Below are positions 33,912 to 41,512 of a DNA stretch of 64,000 nt, one piece after another. The position numbers and the translations under genes were made by a program. The notes under the pieces were generated by a model. It saw only the letters and a list, made by a program, of their open reading frames with translations. It did not search any database and was not told the origin of the DNA. Every line of letters begins with the position of its first letter. Within the stretch, counting starts at the first letter, position 1. This DNA comes from Lihuaxuella thermophila (GTDB lineage Bacteria > Bacillota > Bacilli > Thermoactinomycetales > Thermoactinomycetaceae): contig NZ_FOCQ01000003.1 in NCBI RefSeq assembly GCF_900110165.1, positions 248,001 to 312,000 of the forward strand, written 5' to 3'.

Positions 33912-35192
33912 TTACATTAAATAACGGATGTACACATATACGCTGGACAAAATGATGGACAGCAGCATCAGCGGAAAACCGTATTTAAAAAACTGAACAA
34001 ATGAAATCGGATATCCTTCTTTTCCTGACATGCCGGCTACAATCACGTTTGCGCTTGCGCCAATGAGTGATCCGTTTCCGCCGAGACAGGCTCCGAGCGC
34101 GAGGCTCCACCACAGCGGCTCCAGATTGCTGACTCCCATATTCCCCATTTCCTGAATCATGGGGATCATCGTGGCGACAAACGGGATGTTGTCAAGAAAA
34201 GCGGATGCGATGGCACTCAGCCACAAAATCAGCATCGAGGTGGCCGTCAGATCCCCGCCGGTCAGCTCGATCGCCGTCTTGGCCAGTTGAGAGATCACCC
34301 CTGTTTCAATAAGGCCGGAAACCAGAACAAACAAACCTACGAAGAAGAAAATGGTCATCCATTCCACTCTGGCAAACGCCTCTTCCATCACATGTTCCCC
34401 AGTGAAAAGAAGCAGAAGGAATGCGCCGGCCAATGCGACCGTCGCTGATTCCAGATGCAGCAGCTGATGCAGGAAAAAACCGAGAATCGTCAGCCCCAGG
34501 ACAGTTAAGGACTTCTTCAACAGTTTGCGATCCGTGATTAATTGGGTTTCATCCATTTTCATCATGCTCCGCTTCAGTTCATCGGTGGTTTGGATCTGAT
34601 TGCGGAATAACAGGATAAAAAGCGGGATATGCACGGCCATGATAATAACTGCGATCGGTCCCAAATTTTCGATAAAGGCCATAAATGTCAGCTCTTTGAC
34701 GGCGCTTCCGATCATGATGTTGGGCGGATCTCCGATCAGCGTTGCCGTTCCTCCCACATTGGATGCGAGGATCTGCGTAATCAGAAAAGGAATGGGATTG
34801 ACGCGGAGTTGGCGGGTGATGCTGAAGGTGACCGGCACCATCAATAGCACGGTGGTTACATTATCCAGAAATGCCGAGCCAACCGCGGTGATAAGAGCCA
34901 GCGCAATCAGGATGCGGACCGGCTCTCCCCGGGCCTTTTTGGCGGCCACTACCGCGATATATTTGAACACTCCCGTTTCCGCCGTGATGTTCACCAGAAT
35001 CATCATGCCGATCAAAAGTCCGAGCGTATTGAAGTCAATATGGTGAACCGCAGTCTCTTGATCGACGATGCCGAGTACCACCATCAGTCCCCCGCCGATC
35101 ATGGCAACAATGGTGCGATGAATTTTTTCGGCAATAATCAGTGCGTAAATGACAAGAAAAATACCAATCGCCCAAATTGCTTGTTGTTCCAT
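33912..35192 (-). CDS. ArsB/NhaD-type anion or sodium/proton transporter
   Basis: The 426-residue product starts at ATG 35192 (MEQQAIWAIGIFLVIY), because AGGAGGAGCT lies just ahead. It has about 11 transmembrane helices in two inverted halves. Each half has the ion-transporter-superfamily reentrant motif: SAFLDNVTTVLL with GGTATLIGDPPNIMIG in the first, SAFLDNIPFVATMIP with NGSLIGASANVIV in the second. The substrate (arsenite, sodium/proton or an organic anion) cannot be decided; no ars genes are nearby. The 5' leader contains a strong terminator hairpin, described separately. Confidence 0.9.
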   Translation of the reverse strand: MEQQAIWAIGIFLVIYALIIAEKIHRTIVAMIGGGLMVVLGIVDQETAVHHIDFNTLGLLIGMMILVNITAETGVFKYIAVVAAKKARGEPVRILIALALITAVGSAFLDNVTTVLLMVPVTFSITRQLRVNPIPFLITQILASNVGGTATLIGDPPNIMIGSAVKELTFMAFIENLGPIAVIIMAVHIPLFILLFRNQIQTTDELKRSMMKMDETQLITDRKLLKKSLTVLGLTILGFFLHQLLHLESATVALAGAFLLLLFTGEHVMEEAFARVEWMTIFFFVGLFVLVSGLIETGVISQLAKTAIELTGGDLTATSMLILWLSAIASAFLDNIPFVATMIPMIQEMGNMGVSNLEPLWWSLALGACLGGNGSLIGASANVIVAGMSGKEGYPISFVQFFKYGFPLMLLSIILSSVYVYIRYLM

Positions 35193-35306
35193 AGCTCCTC
35201 CTATAAATGTAGAAACTTTTTTCATTTATGCCCAAAAATGGTGAAGTTAAATCGGATGTCCCCCTTTGTCAAACATTGCTTCTCCGGCCCGTACCGAAAA
35301 AAAGAC

Positions 35307-35333
35307 AAAAGGAGCCTGCGGGTGGCAGGCTCC
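35307..35333 (-). terminator. Terminator within the leader of the ArsB/NhaD gene (possible attenuator)
   Basis: GGAGCCTGC pairs perfectly with GCAGGCTCC around CACCC, followed by TTTTGTC and seven T on the minus strand. No gene ends upstream on that strand. It falls about 40-60 bases downstream of a likely promoter and about 115 bases before the ATG. Confidence 0.7.
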
Positions 35334-35369
35334 TCCTGAACAAACAATTTTTAATTTTATTCCAAGGCA

Positions 35370-35398
35370 ATTATACGGTGATTTTTAACAAAAGTAAA
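35370..35398 (-). promoter_or_regulatory. Promoter of the ArsB/NhaD transcript
   Basis: A perfect -10 TATAAT (35370-35375) with -35 TTTACT (35393-35398) at exactly 17 bp. It would produce a leader of about 170 bases that includes the internal terminator. Confidence 0.6.
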
Positions 35399-35477
35399 GG
35401 TTTTAACTGCTTGTTTGAATATTGGTCAAGGAAAAGGCCTAAACTGATAAAAGCAGGAAGGAACAAGGAGCAGAAAG

Positions 35478-35846
35478 ATGCAATTCAAAAATCTGACCGG
35501 GTATCAAAAAGAAATTTGCGATGCTTTTAGCGAATGTCAAAATCAGTTGCTTGGAACCCCATGCAATGATTTCGAAGTATTCATTTCCGGAAACATCATC
35601 GTGATCATTTCCAGAGGAACGCCAACGATTGACGAAGTATATACACGTATGACCCTTCGGGGAAGACGTGTCGATTCCGTCTTGCGTGATATGAAAAAAG
35701 AGGTATATGATTCGCTCATGAAAGCGAGACTGGCAGAAATCACCGGACGTCATGTCGTATGCAGCTATTCTGATATTGTCTTGAGAAGCCAAGAAAAAGT
35801 GGAGATCTACTGCCTGGAAGAGAGCATTGTGGAAGCCCTGAGCTGA
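35478..35846 (+). CDS. DUF2294-domain protein
   Basis: The 122-residue product has AAGGAG ten bases upstream. DUF2294 features are the N-terminal helix LTGYQKEICDAFSECQNQLL, the strand IIVIISRGTPTIDEVYT, and the conserved GRHVVCSYSDIVLRSQEKVE. The family is annotated as a putative sodium-translocating decarboxylase-related protein but its function is unproven. It stands alone on the plus strand, divergent from the transporter. Confidence 0.85.
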   Translation: MQFKNLTGYQKEICDAFSECQNQLLGTPCNDFEVFISGNIIVIISRGTPTIDEVYTRMTLRGRRVDSVLRDMKKEVYDSLMKARLAEITGRHVVCSYSDIVLRSQEKVEIYCLEESIVEALS

Positions 35847-35930
35847 GGCCATCGCGGAGGTTGGGCGTAAGCGGTAAAAAAACAACCCCCTATCCGCTAT
35901 TGGACAAGGGTCGCAAGAAGAAGGATGCAC

Positions 35931-37265
35931 TCATCCCGCAGGGGTGTTACGTTGAAATCCTTCTTTTTTTGCGTTAGTCCGTTCTTCCGATATTTCTTTT
36001 TGATACGTTTCAGAGGTCCAGTACACGGAGATGAGCGTAATCAGGCTCATAAAGATCAAGTAAACGGCGACAGCCCATGGTTTGCCGCCGGTCCAGGCGA
36101 TCAGCGAGGTGGCGACCAGCGGGGCGATTCCTCCCGCAAATACCGATGCCAATTGAGCGCCGATGGAGATACCGCTGTAACGGACCCGTGTTCCAAACAG
36201 TTCGGACAGGAAGGCGGCTTGCGGTCCGTACATCGCCGCATGGCCGAACACCATCGCCAGCACAATGGCCAGCCAGATGAATAAGGTGCTCTTGGTATCA
36301 AGCAGCCAAAAGAAGGGGAAAGCGAACAGCGCGGTAAATGCGGCCCCGCCCATGTAGACCGGACGGCGTCCGATGCGGTCTGAAAGAGCGGCAAACAGCG
36401 GCATGGCAAAAAACCCGATGGCAGTGGCCAGCGTGACCCCGGTCAGCACCATGTTTTTTGCCAGATCCAATTGTTCCGTGGCATAGGTAAGGACAAACAC
36501 GCTAAAAATGTAAAAGGACCCGTTTTCGGCAAAGCGAGCGCCCATCGCCTGGAGCACTTCTTTCGGATGCGCTTTGAGCACTTCCAGGATCGGCATGCGG
36601 GCTTCTGTCCCCGTTTCCTTCACTTTTTGAAAGGCTGGCGTCTCCATCACGCGCAGGCGGATAAACAAACCGACCCCGACCAAAAGGATGCTGAGCAGGA
36701 ACGGAATACGCCATCCCCATGACAAAAATTGTTCGTCCGGCAAAGAGGAAAACAGGGTAAATACAGCGGTCGACAGCAACAATCCTCCCGGAACCCCCAT
36801 CTGCGGCCAACTGCCGTAAAAACCTCTTTTGCCTTTCGGAGCATGCTCCACTGCAATCAAAGCCGCTCCTCCCCATTCTCCTCCCACTCCAATCCCTTGC
36901 AACAAGCGCAGGACGATGAGCAGGACGGGAGCCCAAATCCCGATGTTTTCATAAGTCGGCAACAGTCCGATCAGCGCGGTGGAAATCCCCATGATTAAGA
37001 GTGTCAAGACCAGCATGGATTTGCGTCCGATTTTGTCCCCGTAATTACCGAAAATAATTCCGCCAAACGGCCGCGCGACAAAACCGAGCGTAAAAGTGGC
37101 AAACGATTGCAGTGTTCCAACCAGCGGATCGGACTCCGGAAAGAAGAGCTTGGGAAAGACGAGAGCGGCCGCTGTCCCGTATAAAAAGAAGTCATACCAT
37201 TCGATGGCCGTACCGATGAAGCTGGAAAATGCGGATTTGACGACCTGGTCCTTGGATGGTTTCAT
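35931..37265 (-). CDS. MFS transporter of the metabolite:proton symporter (MHS) family
   Basis: The 444-residue product starts at ATG 37265 (MKPSKDQVV), after GAGGGGTG. Twelve membrane helices are visible. Family signatures are SSFIGTAIEWYDFFLYGTAA at the N-terminus, GDKIGRKSML near 80, and LLQGIGVGGEWGGAAL near 123. The family imports small organic acids, proline/betaine or shikimate-like compounds with protons. It follows the iron-type alcohol dehydrogenase gene after 12 bp, so the dehydrogenase may act on the imported substrate. Confidence 0.92.
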   Translation of the reverse strand: MKPSKDQVVKSAFSSFIGTAIEWYDFFLYGTAAALVFPKLFFPESDPLVGTLQSFATFTLGFVARPFGGIIFGNYGDKIGRKSMLVLTLLIMGISTALIGLLPTYENIGIWAPVLLIVLRLLQGIGVGGEWGGAALIAVEHAPKGKRGFYGSWPQMGVPGGLLLSTAVFTLFSSLPDEQFLSWGWRIPFLLSILLVGVGLFIRLRVMETPAFQKVKETGTEARMPILEVLKAHPKEVLQAMGARFAENGSFYIFSVFVLTYATEQLDLAKNMVLTGVTLATAIGFFAMPLFAALSDRIGRRPVYMGGAAFTALFAFPFFWLLDTKSTLFIWLAIVLAMVFGHAAMYGPQAAFLSELFGTRVRYSGISIGAQLASVFAGGIAPLVATSLIAWTGGKPWAVAVYLIFMSLITLISVYWTSETYQKEISEERTNAKKEGFQRNTPAG

Positions 37266-37277
37266 CGGGTTCACCCC

Positions 37278-38465
37278 TCACTCATAATTTCCAATACTTT
37301 GAAAATTATAATCATAACAAACACGATACAGCTCCACGATTTCCGCATGTGTCGGAATGCGCGGATTCATTGCCGGACTTCCGCTCTCCAGAGCATCAGC
37401 CGCCATTTTATCGACGACTTGCTCCAATTTGGCCCGGTCGATCCCCTGTTCTTTCATATTGGGAATATTGAGATCCAGGCAGAGTTGTTTGATCATGGAA
37501 ACAAACTCGTCCGCCGCCCGCTCATCGGCAAGCGCTTTCAAATCATCGCAATAGACCCGGCCAATGGCGGCCAAACGCTCGATGCATGCCTCCTTGCTGA
37601 ACTCCAGCACGGCCGGCAGCAGCATCGCATTGGATATGCCGTGCGGGACATGAAAAACCGCTCCAATCGGGCGGGACATTCCGTGAACCAGACAAACGGA
37701 TGCGTTGGAAAAAGCCATACCCGCCTGCATCGCAGCGATGGCCATGTGTTCTCTGGCCTCCAGATCGCTCCCATTTTTATAAGCCGTTCGTATATTCCGG
37801 CCAATCAGCCGAATCGACGACAAGGCCAGCGAATCCGTGACCGGTTGGGCACGGCGTGACAGGTAGGCCTCAACCGCATGGCACAAGGCATCGATTCCGG
37901 TGGCAGCAGTCACATGGGGCGGTGACGAAACGGTCAAAACGGGGTCGACAATCGCTACTTTGGGGATGAAAGCGGGATGCTTGATCATCATCTTCACATC
38001 GTTGGTCGTGTTGGTGACCACGACGGCACTGGTCACCTCGGAACCTGTCCCAGCTGTCGTCGGAATCGCAATCATCGGGACCGGGGGATGGATGATCGCT
38101 CTTTTCCCGCCCATATAATCGCGGATATAACCACCGTTTTTCGCCACGATGGAGACCGCTTTGGCTGCGTCCAGACAGCTGCCCCCGCCGATGGCGACAA
38201 GCAGGTCGCACTTTTCTTGTTGCAAGATCTCCAGGGCTTCCGCAACATGCTGATCCGTGGTCTCCGAATTGACATCCGGATACGAAACAGAAGAAACCCC
38301 GGCTTGATCCAGTAACTGTTCACACCGCTTCACATAGCCGAGCTTTTCCATGACGCGGTCGCTGATGATCAGCGCCCTTCTCCCCAAACTTGCCGCCTGA
38401 TCACCTGCCTGCGACAGAGAACCGCGACCGTACAGAATGACCGGCGGCACGCGAAATTCGTTCAT
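37278..38465 (-). CDS. Iron-containing (group III) alcohol dehydrogenase
   Basis: The 395-residue product starts at ATG 38465 with AAGGAGGAAC ahead. NAD binding is in VAIGGGSCLDAAKAVSI and TTAGTGSEVTSAVV. Metal ligands fall in the segment DALCHAVEAYLS near 195 and in VCLVHGMSRPIGAVFHVPHG near 260. This is a fermentative or 1,3-propanediol/lactaldehyde-type dehydrogenase; the exact substrate is unknown. It forms a two-gene operon with the MHS transporter. Confidence 0.93.
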   Translation of the reverse strand: MNEFRVPPVILYGRGSLSQAGDQAASLGRRALIISDRVMEKLGYVKRCEQLLDQAGVSSVSYPDVNSETTDQHVAEALEILQQEKCDLLVAIGGGSCLDAAKAVSIVAKNGGYIRDYMGGKRAIIHPPVPMIAIPTTAGTGSEVTSAVVVTNTTNDVKMMIKHPAFIPKVAIVDPVLTVSSPPHVTAATGIDALCHAVEAYLSRRAQPVTDSLALSSIRLIGRNIRTAYKNGSDLEAREHMAIAAMQAGMAFSNASVCLVHGMSRPIGAVFHVPHGISNAMLLPAVLEFSKEACIERLAAIGRVYCDDLKALADERAADEFVSMIKQLCLDLNIPNMKEQGIDRAKLEQVVDKMAADALESGSPAMNPRIPTHAEIVELYRVCYDYNFQSIGNYE

Positions 38466-38785
38466 CAGGTTCCTCCTTCCATGCCTTGATCTCAACGGGA
38501 ATCAGCTAATAAATTAAACTTTTATTCATACTTTTACAAACTTTCTATGTATATTATATCAAATTGCTTCTGCTTGTCCCAGCCAGTCATGAAATCGAAG
38601 GTTGAGCATGGAGCCGTGCTTTCCTCAATTCCGTCAGGTATTCCTCTTTCCACCTTAATGCCACAGCAGCAGAGAGAAACCACGAATCATCCAAAAAGAA
38701 AGCAGGCGATAACGCACCAAGCGTTACCTGCCGGCTTTCGTTCTTATTGATGACGGTGAACAACACCGATGTCATATAGAGGGAT
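38466..38785. other. Intergenic stretch between the rsr and alcohol dehydrogenase genes
   Basis: Contains the rsr terminator at 38692-38731 and an A/T-rich segment (38510-38570, ATATTATAT) that probably holds the dehydrogenase promoter. No gene is evident. Confidence 0.5.
38692..38731 (-). terminator. Terminator of rsr
   Basis: GCAGGTAACGC pairs with GCGTTATCGCCTGC (short bulge) on the minus strand, followed by TTTCTTTTT, about 55 bp past the rsr stop. Confidence 0.8.
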
Positions 38786-40381
38786 TTACAGTTCATTATT
38801 GGCTATCATTTGGACAAGTTTGGGAATACCCGGGTCAAATCCGCCGAAGTCATAGGAGTTCGGATCATCCGGGTCGACCAGCGTGATATTGTAGGGCGTC
38901 AAAGTGACATAGATCGCCTTGATGTGCGGATTCACCTTGTTCCGATAATCCGCCAGCGCCTGAGAGGGATGCCTGCGCCCTGCCCAGGATTCGCTATCGG
39001 TCCAGAAACAGATCACATCCGCGTGAAAGTTTTTCTTGATCATCCAATCATAAGCAACCGAAGCGTCTGTCGCGCCGAAGGTTTGATTCTCTGCCTTCTT
39101 GAGAGCGGAGGAGAAACTGTCTTTCGCGGTGATCTTCAAGTCACGAAACGTTTCAGCAAAGCCACGAATCATGTAATTCTTTTCCGCTTTGGCAGTAACC
39201 AGCGCCATCGCGGTTGCGATTTCTGAACAGGTTAATCCGACGGAAGGAACATGGGCATAACTCATCGAGCCGGAAACGTCCACGGCATGCATGAACACCT
39301 TTCCGGTCGGTTCTTGCACCTCGAAGGACAGCTCCACCGCTTTGTCGAGAATGTCTACAAGGCGGGCAACCGGTTCCCATGTCTTTTTGCTTCTGCCGAT
39401 CCTTCCTCCGGATTCATACGTTTTGAGCGCCTTCAGCACATCGATGGGGTGGATGCGACCTTTGCGCAGATGATCTTTATTGTTCAGAACTTCTTCGACC
39501 CTGTCCAGATTCGCCGTTTCATCGGCACGAAGTACACCAATTTCGGTGAGGGAGCCGAGATTCCGAAGCATCGCCGTGATCGGCATGCCTTCAAACAGCA
39601 GTTGCCATGCTTGTTTGTCCATCACTCCGACAGGCGCTGCCATTTCATGGGTCAAGCGCCCCTCCCGAATCGCTGTATGGGTTTGCTCAGGATTTCGCTT
39701 TAACCATTCATACCACCAGATTTGAGACAGTGCATCAGATGGCGGTTCTTCAGGCAAATCTGTCCATCCTTTGACGACCCATTCAAACAGACGCTGATGG
39801 TCAACCGTTGGCGGATGGACATGGAACAGACGCAACACATCCCGGTTGGAGAATCCATGACGTTGTTGGTATTTGAGAAGCTGGTAAGCCAGACCTTTCA
39901 CGTCATTCCTGGACAGCCATTCGATTCCGGCTTTCCGGACGATCTTGCCGAAACCACGAATGGCTTTTGTATAGGAAAGCCACTCGTAAAAATGGCTTGC
40001 CGTTCGTACCACTTGAGGAAAGATGTCCAAAAATGCCTGCTTCGCTTCAGGCTTGGTCCCCATTGAAAGCAGAACCAAAGCGAACAAAGGAGAGCTGTTG
40101 TTCACCGAGCGACCATCGGAGGCGTAGACGATCTCCTCGGCAACTTTGCACGGATCTTCTTCGATCGCCAGTTTCAAGGTGTTTACAAAGTCTTCCGTTA
40201 GCTCGGTTCGTCCCGCATAGTAAGCTCCGTTTGCGGTTCCCGTGATCAGGCAACGTCGAACCATCGCCCAGGTTCCGGCTTCAAACATGTAGCCGCCGGA
40301 ACGACCCTGTACCATCTGCTTCCCGGGAATCGGTTGTGTCTGCGGAGTGGATTTGAACAGATCGGTGAAGAACTTGTACAT
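38786..40381 (-). CDS. rsr: Ro60-related RNA-binding protein (Rsr), TROVE plus VWA domains
   Basis: The 531-residue product matches the Ro 60-kDa autoantigen layout. A HEAT-like TROVE ring occupies about 20-340 (RRCLITGTANGAYYAG, LLSMGTKPEAKQAFLD, SYTKAIRGFGKIVRKAGIEW). It is followed by a von Willebrand A domain with the MIDAS motif DVSGSMS near 366 and ICFWTDSESW near 460. GGAGGTG precedes the ATG. In other bacteria Rsr binds Y RNAs and links them to polynucleotide phosphorylase for structured-RNA decay or stress survival. Here a Y RNA array lies 320-1120 bp upstream on the same strand. Confidence 0.95.
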   Translation of the reverse strand: MYKFFTDLFKSTPQTQPIPGKQMVQGRSGGYMFEAGTWAMVRRCLITGTANGAYYAGRTELTEDFVNTLKLAIEEDPCKVAEEIVYASDGRSVNNSSPLFALVLLSMGTKPEAKQAFLDIFPQVVRTASHFYEWLSYTKAIRGFGKIVRKAGIEWLSRNDVKGLAYQLLKYQQRHGFSNRDVLRLFHVHPPTVDHQRLFEWVVKGWTDLPEEPPSDALSQIWWYEWLKRNPEQTHTAIREGRLTHEMAAPVGVMDKQAWQLLFEGMPITAMLRNLGSLTEIGVLRADETANLDRVEEVLNNKDHLRKGRIHPIDVLKALKTYESGGRIGRSKKTWEPVARLVDILDKAVELSFEVQEPTGKVFMHAVDVSGSMSYAHVPSVGLTCSEIATAMALVTAKAEKNYMIRGFAETFRDLKITAKDSFSSALKKAENQTFGATDASVAYDWMIKKNFHADVICFWTDSESWAGRRHPSQALADYRNKVNPHIKAIYVTLTPYNITLVDPDDPNSYDFGGFDPGIPKLVQMIANNEL

Positions 40382-40475
40382 CTGTAAACACCTCCGGCCC
40401 TTTCGGGCAATAAATAAGGTTAAAGAATTGCAATGCTAAAATTGTTTACTACTCTACAGATCAGCATGTGACAAT

Positions 40476-40655
40476 ATGAGCGTGAAGAAATTTACGAAAA
40501 TTCCACCGATGACAGGGATGATTGCAAATCAAGCAACAGCAAACAGTACACCTTTAGCGGATCATCAAGAAACTCTGGCAGTTCAACAAGTGGACAAGGA
40601 GCTGGATGTTCACCCTTCGAATCATGGTACTCATTTTAGTGACATTGATTTTTAA
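40476..40655 (+). CDS. Possible 59-aa small protein between rsr and the Y RNA array
   Basis: An uninterrupted 60-codon frame begins MSVKKFTKIPPMTGMIANQA, includes AVQQVDKELDVHPSNHGTHF and ends SDIDF. It is hydrophilic and reads like a real protein, but lacks a Shine-Dalgarno sequence. It lies opposite to rsr and the Y RNAs, in what may be their common leader. No family is recognised. Confidence 0.3.
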   Translation: MSVKKFTKIPPMTGMIANQATANSTPLADHQETLAVQQVDKELDVHPSNHGTHFSDIDF

Positions 40656-40699
40656 ATAATCAAAATAAGCGGTGAGAGCTGCCGCAGGTTAACATTATT

Positions 40700-40777
40700 A
40701 AAAGAGGGCAAGGAATCGGATCAAGGGCGCTGGTCGGAGCCACATTCCGATACGATAACCTTGATCCCTCGGCCCTT
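40700..40777 (-). ncRNA. Y RNA unit 1 (no tRNA-like arm), nearest rsr
   Basis: On the minus strand the 5' part AGGGC-CGAGG-GATCAAGG-TTATCG pairs with the 3' part CCTTGATC-CGATTCCTT-GCCCT (8 + 5 bp around an asymmetric loop). This is the Ro-binding stem of Y RNAs. The apical part is only a small CGGA/TCCG hairpin, with no T-arm. It ends in CTTTT, like an intrinsic terminator, and is the last unit of the array. Confidence 0.7.
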
Positions 40778-40850
40778 GTTTGAGGACAGGGCAGGACTCG
40801 AACCTGCAATCCCCAGATTCAACGATAACCCTACTGTCCTTCGACCCGTG
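40778..40850 (-). ncRNA. Y RNA unit 2 with tRNA-like T-arm
   Basis: The 5' strand GGGTCGAAGGACAGTAGGG-TTATCG carries the conserved CGAAG...GGGTTATC signature. GGACAG pairs with CTGTCC at the 3' side. The head contains a perfect T-arm, GCAGG-TTCGAGT-CCTGC. No D-arm is seen. The lower helix is not well paired. Confidence 0.65.
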
Positions 40851-40997
40851 AGGGTAAGGAGTCGGACCAGGGAAACGGACTTAAAAAGTCAGTCTGGTGC
40901 CTTAACCTTTTTGGCTACCTGTCCATGTTGCGGCGGAGAGGGACTCGAACCCTCGACCTCCCGCTTAAAGGCGATAACCTTGATCCTTCGGCCTTCC
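40851..40997 (-). ncRNA. Y RNA unit 3 with T-arm and D-arm-like tRNA module
   Basis: The 5' strand GGCCGAAG-GATCAAGG-TTATCG pairs with CCCTGGTC-CGACTCCTTACCC (one mismatch). The 147-base unit contains the T-arm GAGGG-TTCGAGT-CCCTC. Next come a GC-rich acceptor-like strand, a D-arm-like segment (GGTAGCC...GGTTAAGGCACC) and an extra GACTTTTTAAGTC hairpin. The order T-arm then D-arm is a circularly permuted tRNA, as in YrlA. Confidence 0.75.
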
Positions 40998-41009
40998 AGG
41001 GCAAGGAGT

Positions 41010-41122
41010 GGGCAAGGATTTGCGTGGTACGCCAGTTGGGAGGGACTCGAACCCTCATGCACGCCGACCGTGTCCCGATCCACGCTTGAATTGGCGGCGA
41101 TAATCCACGCCCGTCGGCCCTG
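41010..41122 (-). ncRNA. Y RNA unit 4 with tRNA-like T-arm
   Basis: 5' GGGC-CGACGG-GCGTGG-ATTATCG pairs with 3' CCACGC-AAATCCTT-GCCC (6 + 4 perfect bp around the asymmetric loop). The head contains T-arm GAGGG-TTCGAGT-CCCTC closed by CGCC/GGCG. A second copy of the 3' motif (ACTCCTTGCCC) follows at 40999-41010. Confidence 0.78.
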
Positions 41123-41130
41123 TCGGACAA

Positions 41131-41265
41131 GAGAGCGGAACAAGGAATTGGCGCTCTGGCCACTGAGCTATCCGCCGCATTTCAAAAGAACGCAACGAGG
41201 CGGGAGTCGAACCCGCTGGTCTCACGACCACCAAGCCCCTCGATAACCCTCATTCCTTCGGCCCG
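41131..41265 (-). ncRNA. Y RNA unit 5 with T-arm, capped acceptor stem and D-arm
   Basis: The 5' strand GGGCCGAAGGAATGAGGG-TTATCG pairs with 3' CCAATTCCTTGTTCC. The tRNA-like head has T-arm GCGGG-TTCGACT-CCCGC. Then CGTTGCGTTC and GAAATGCGGCG form a 10-bp acceptor-like helix capped by TTTT. The classical D-arm sequence GGATAGCTCAGTGG-CCAGAGCGCC follows. This is the most complete tRNA mimic in the array. Confidence 0.8.
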
Positions 41266-41332
41266 GATGGGGGCAAGGGATGGAAAAGGGATCACTCACT
41301 TGGCGTCTCCACCCGAGACATCTCGCTGACAT
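41266..41332 (-). other. Spacer with orphan Y RNA 3' strand
   Basis: Between units 6 and 5 the minus strand has a GTCTC/GAGAC hairpin followed by GATCCCTTTTCCATCCCTTGCCCCC. The ATCCCTTGCCC part matches the 3' motif of the other Y units. No matching 5' strand with TTATCG is present, so this may be a degenerate or rearranged unit. Confidence 0.4.
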
Positions 41333-41436
41333 AAAAAAGAGGGCAAGGATTGATCAAGGGACGGTGGGATTCGAACCCACGTGACGAGTTTCCCCGCCTT
41401 TGGCCACAGACGATAACCCTTGATCTTCGGCCCTCT
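41333..41436 (-). ncRNA. Y RNA unit 6 with tRNA-like T-arm (best Ro-binding stem)
   Basis: 5' GAGGGC-CGAA-GATCAAGGG-TTATCG pairs perfectly with 3' CCCTTGATC-AATCCTT-GCCCTC (9 + 6 bp). The CCGAAG...GGGTTATC string matches the Ro-binding signature of animal Y RNAs. The head carries T-arm GTGGG-TTCGAAT-CCCAC. The 3' strand is followed by six T, so the unit can also act as a terminator. No D-arm is seen. Confidence 0.85.
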
Positions 41437-41442
41437 CGACAT

Positions 41443-41505
41443 GTAAGGGTAAGTGATTGAAGGGACCATTTTTCCGAACGATCACCCATGTGCTTTTGAC
41501 CCTGG
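41443..41505 (-). ncRNA. Y RNA unit 7 (degenerate, promoter-proximal)
   Basis: The first unit after the promoter: AGGGT-CAAAAG-CACATGGG-TGATCG pairs partly with TCCC-TTCA-ATCACTT-ACCCT. It keeps the 3' motif (ATCACTTACCC) but has TGATCG for TTATCG and no tRNA-like arm. Confidence 0.45.
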
Positions 41506-41512
41506 ATTTTCT

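Noticed and set aside
40761-41246. Plus-strand 161-codon frame and minus-strand frames of 82-84 codons across the Y RNA array
   Set aside because: They have arginine- and serine-rich shadow composition, no ribosome binding sites, and follow the repeats of the RNA units. The frames are side effects of structured GC-rich RNA genes.
40700-41440. A cluster of ordinary tRNA genes
   Set aside because: The T-arms are perfect, but no unit has a normal 7-bp acceptor, D-arm, anticodon arm, T-arm order or a usable anticodon loop. The shared TTATCG/CCTTGCCC stems fit Y RNAs instead.
40690-41510. CRISPR-like array of repeats
   Set aside because: The repeated blocks differ in length and sequence and have internal pairing. 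There are no constant repeats with unique spacers and no cas genes.
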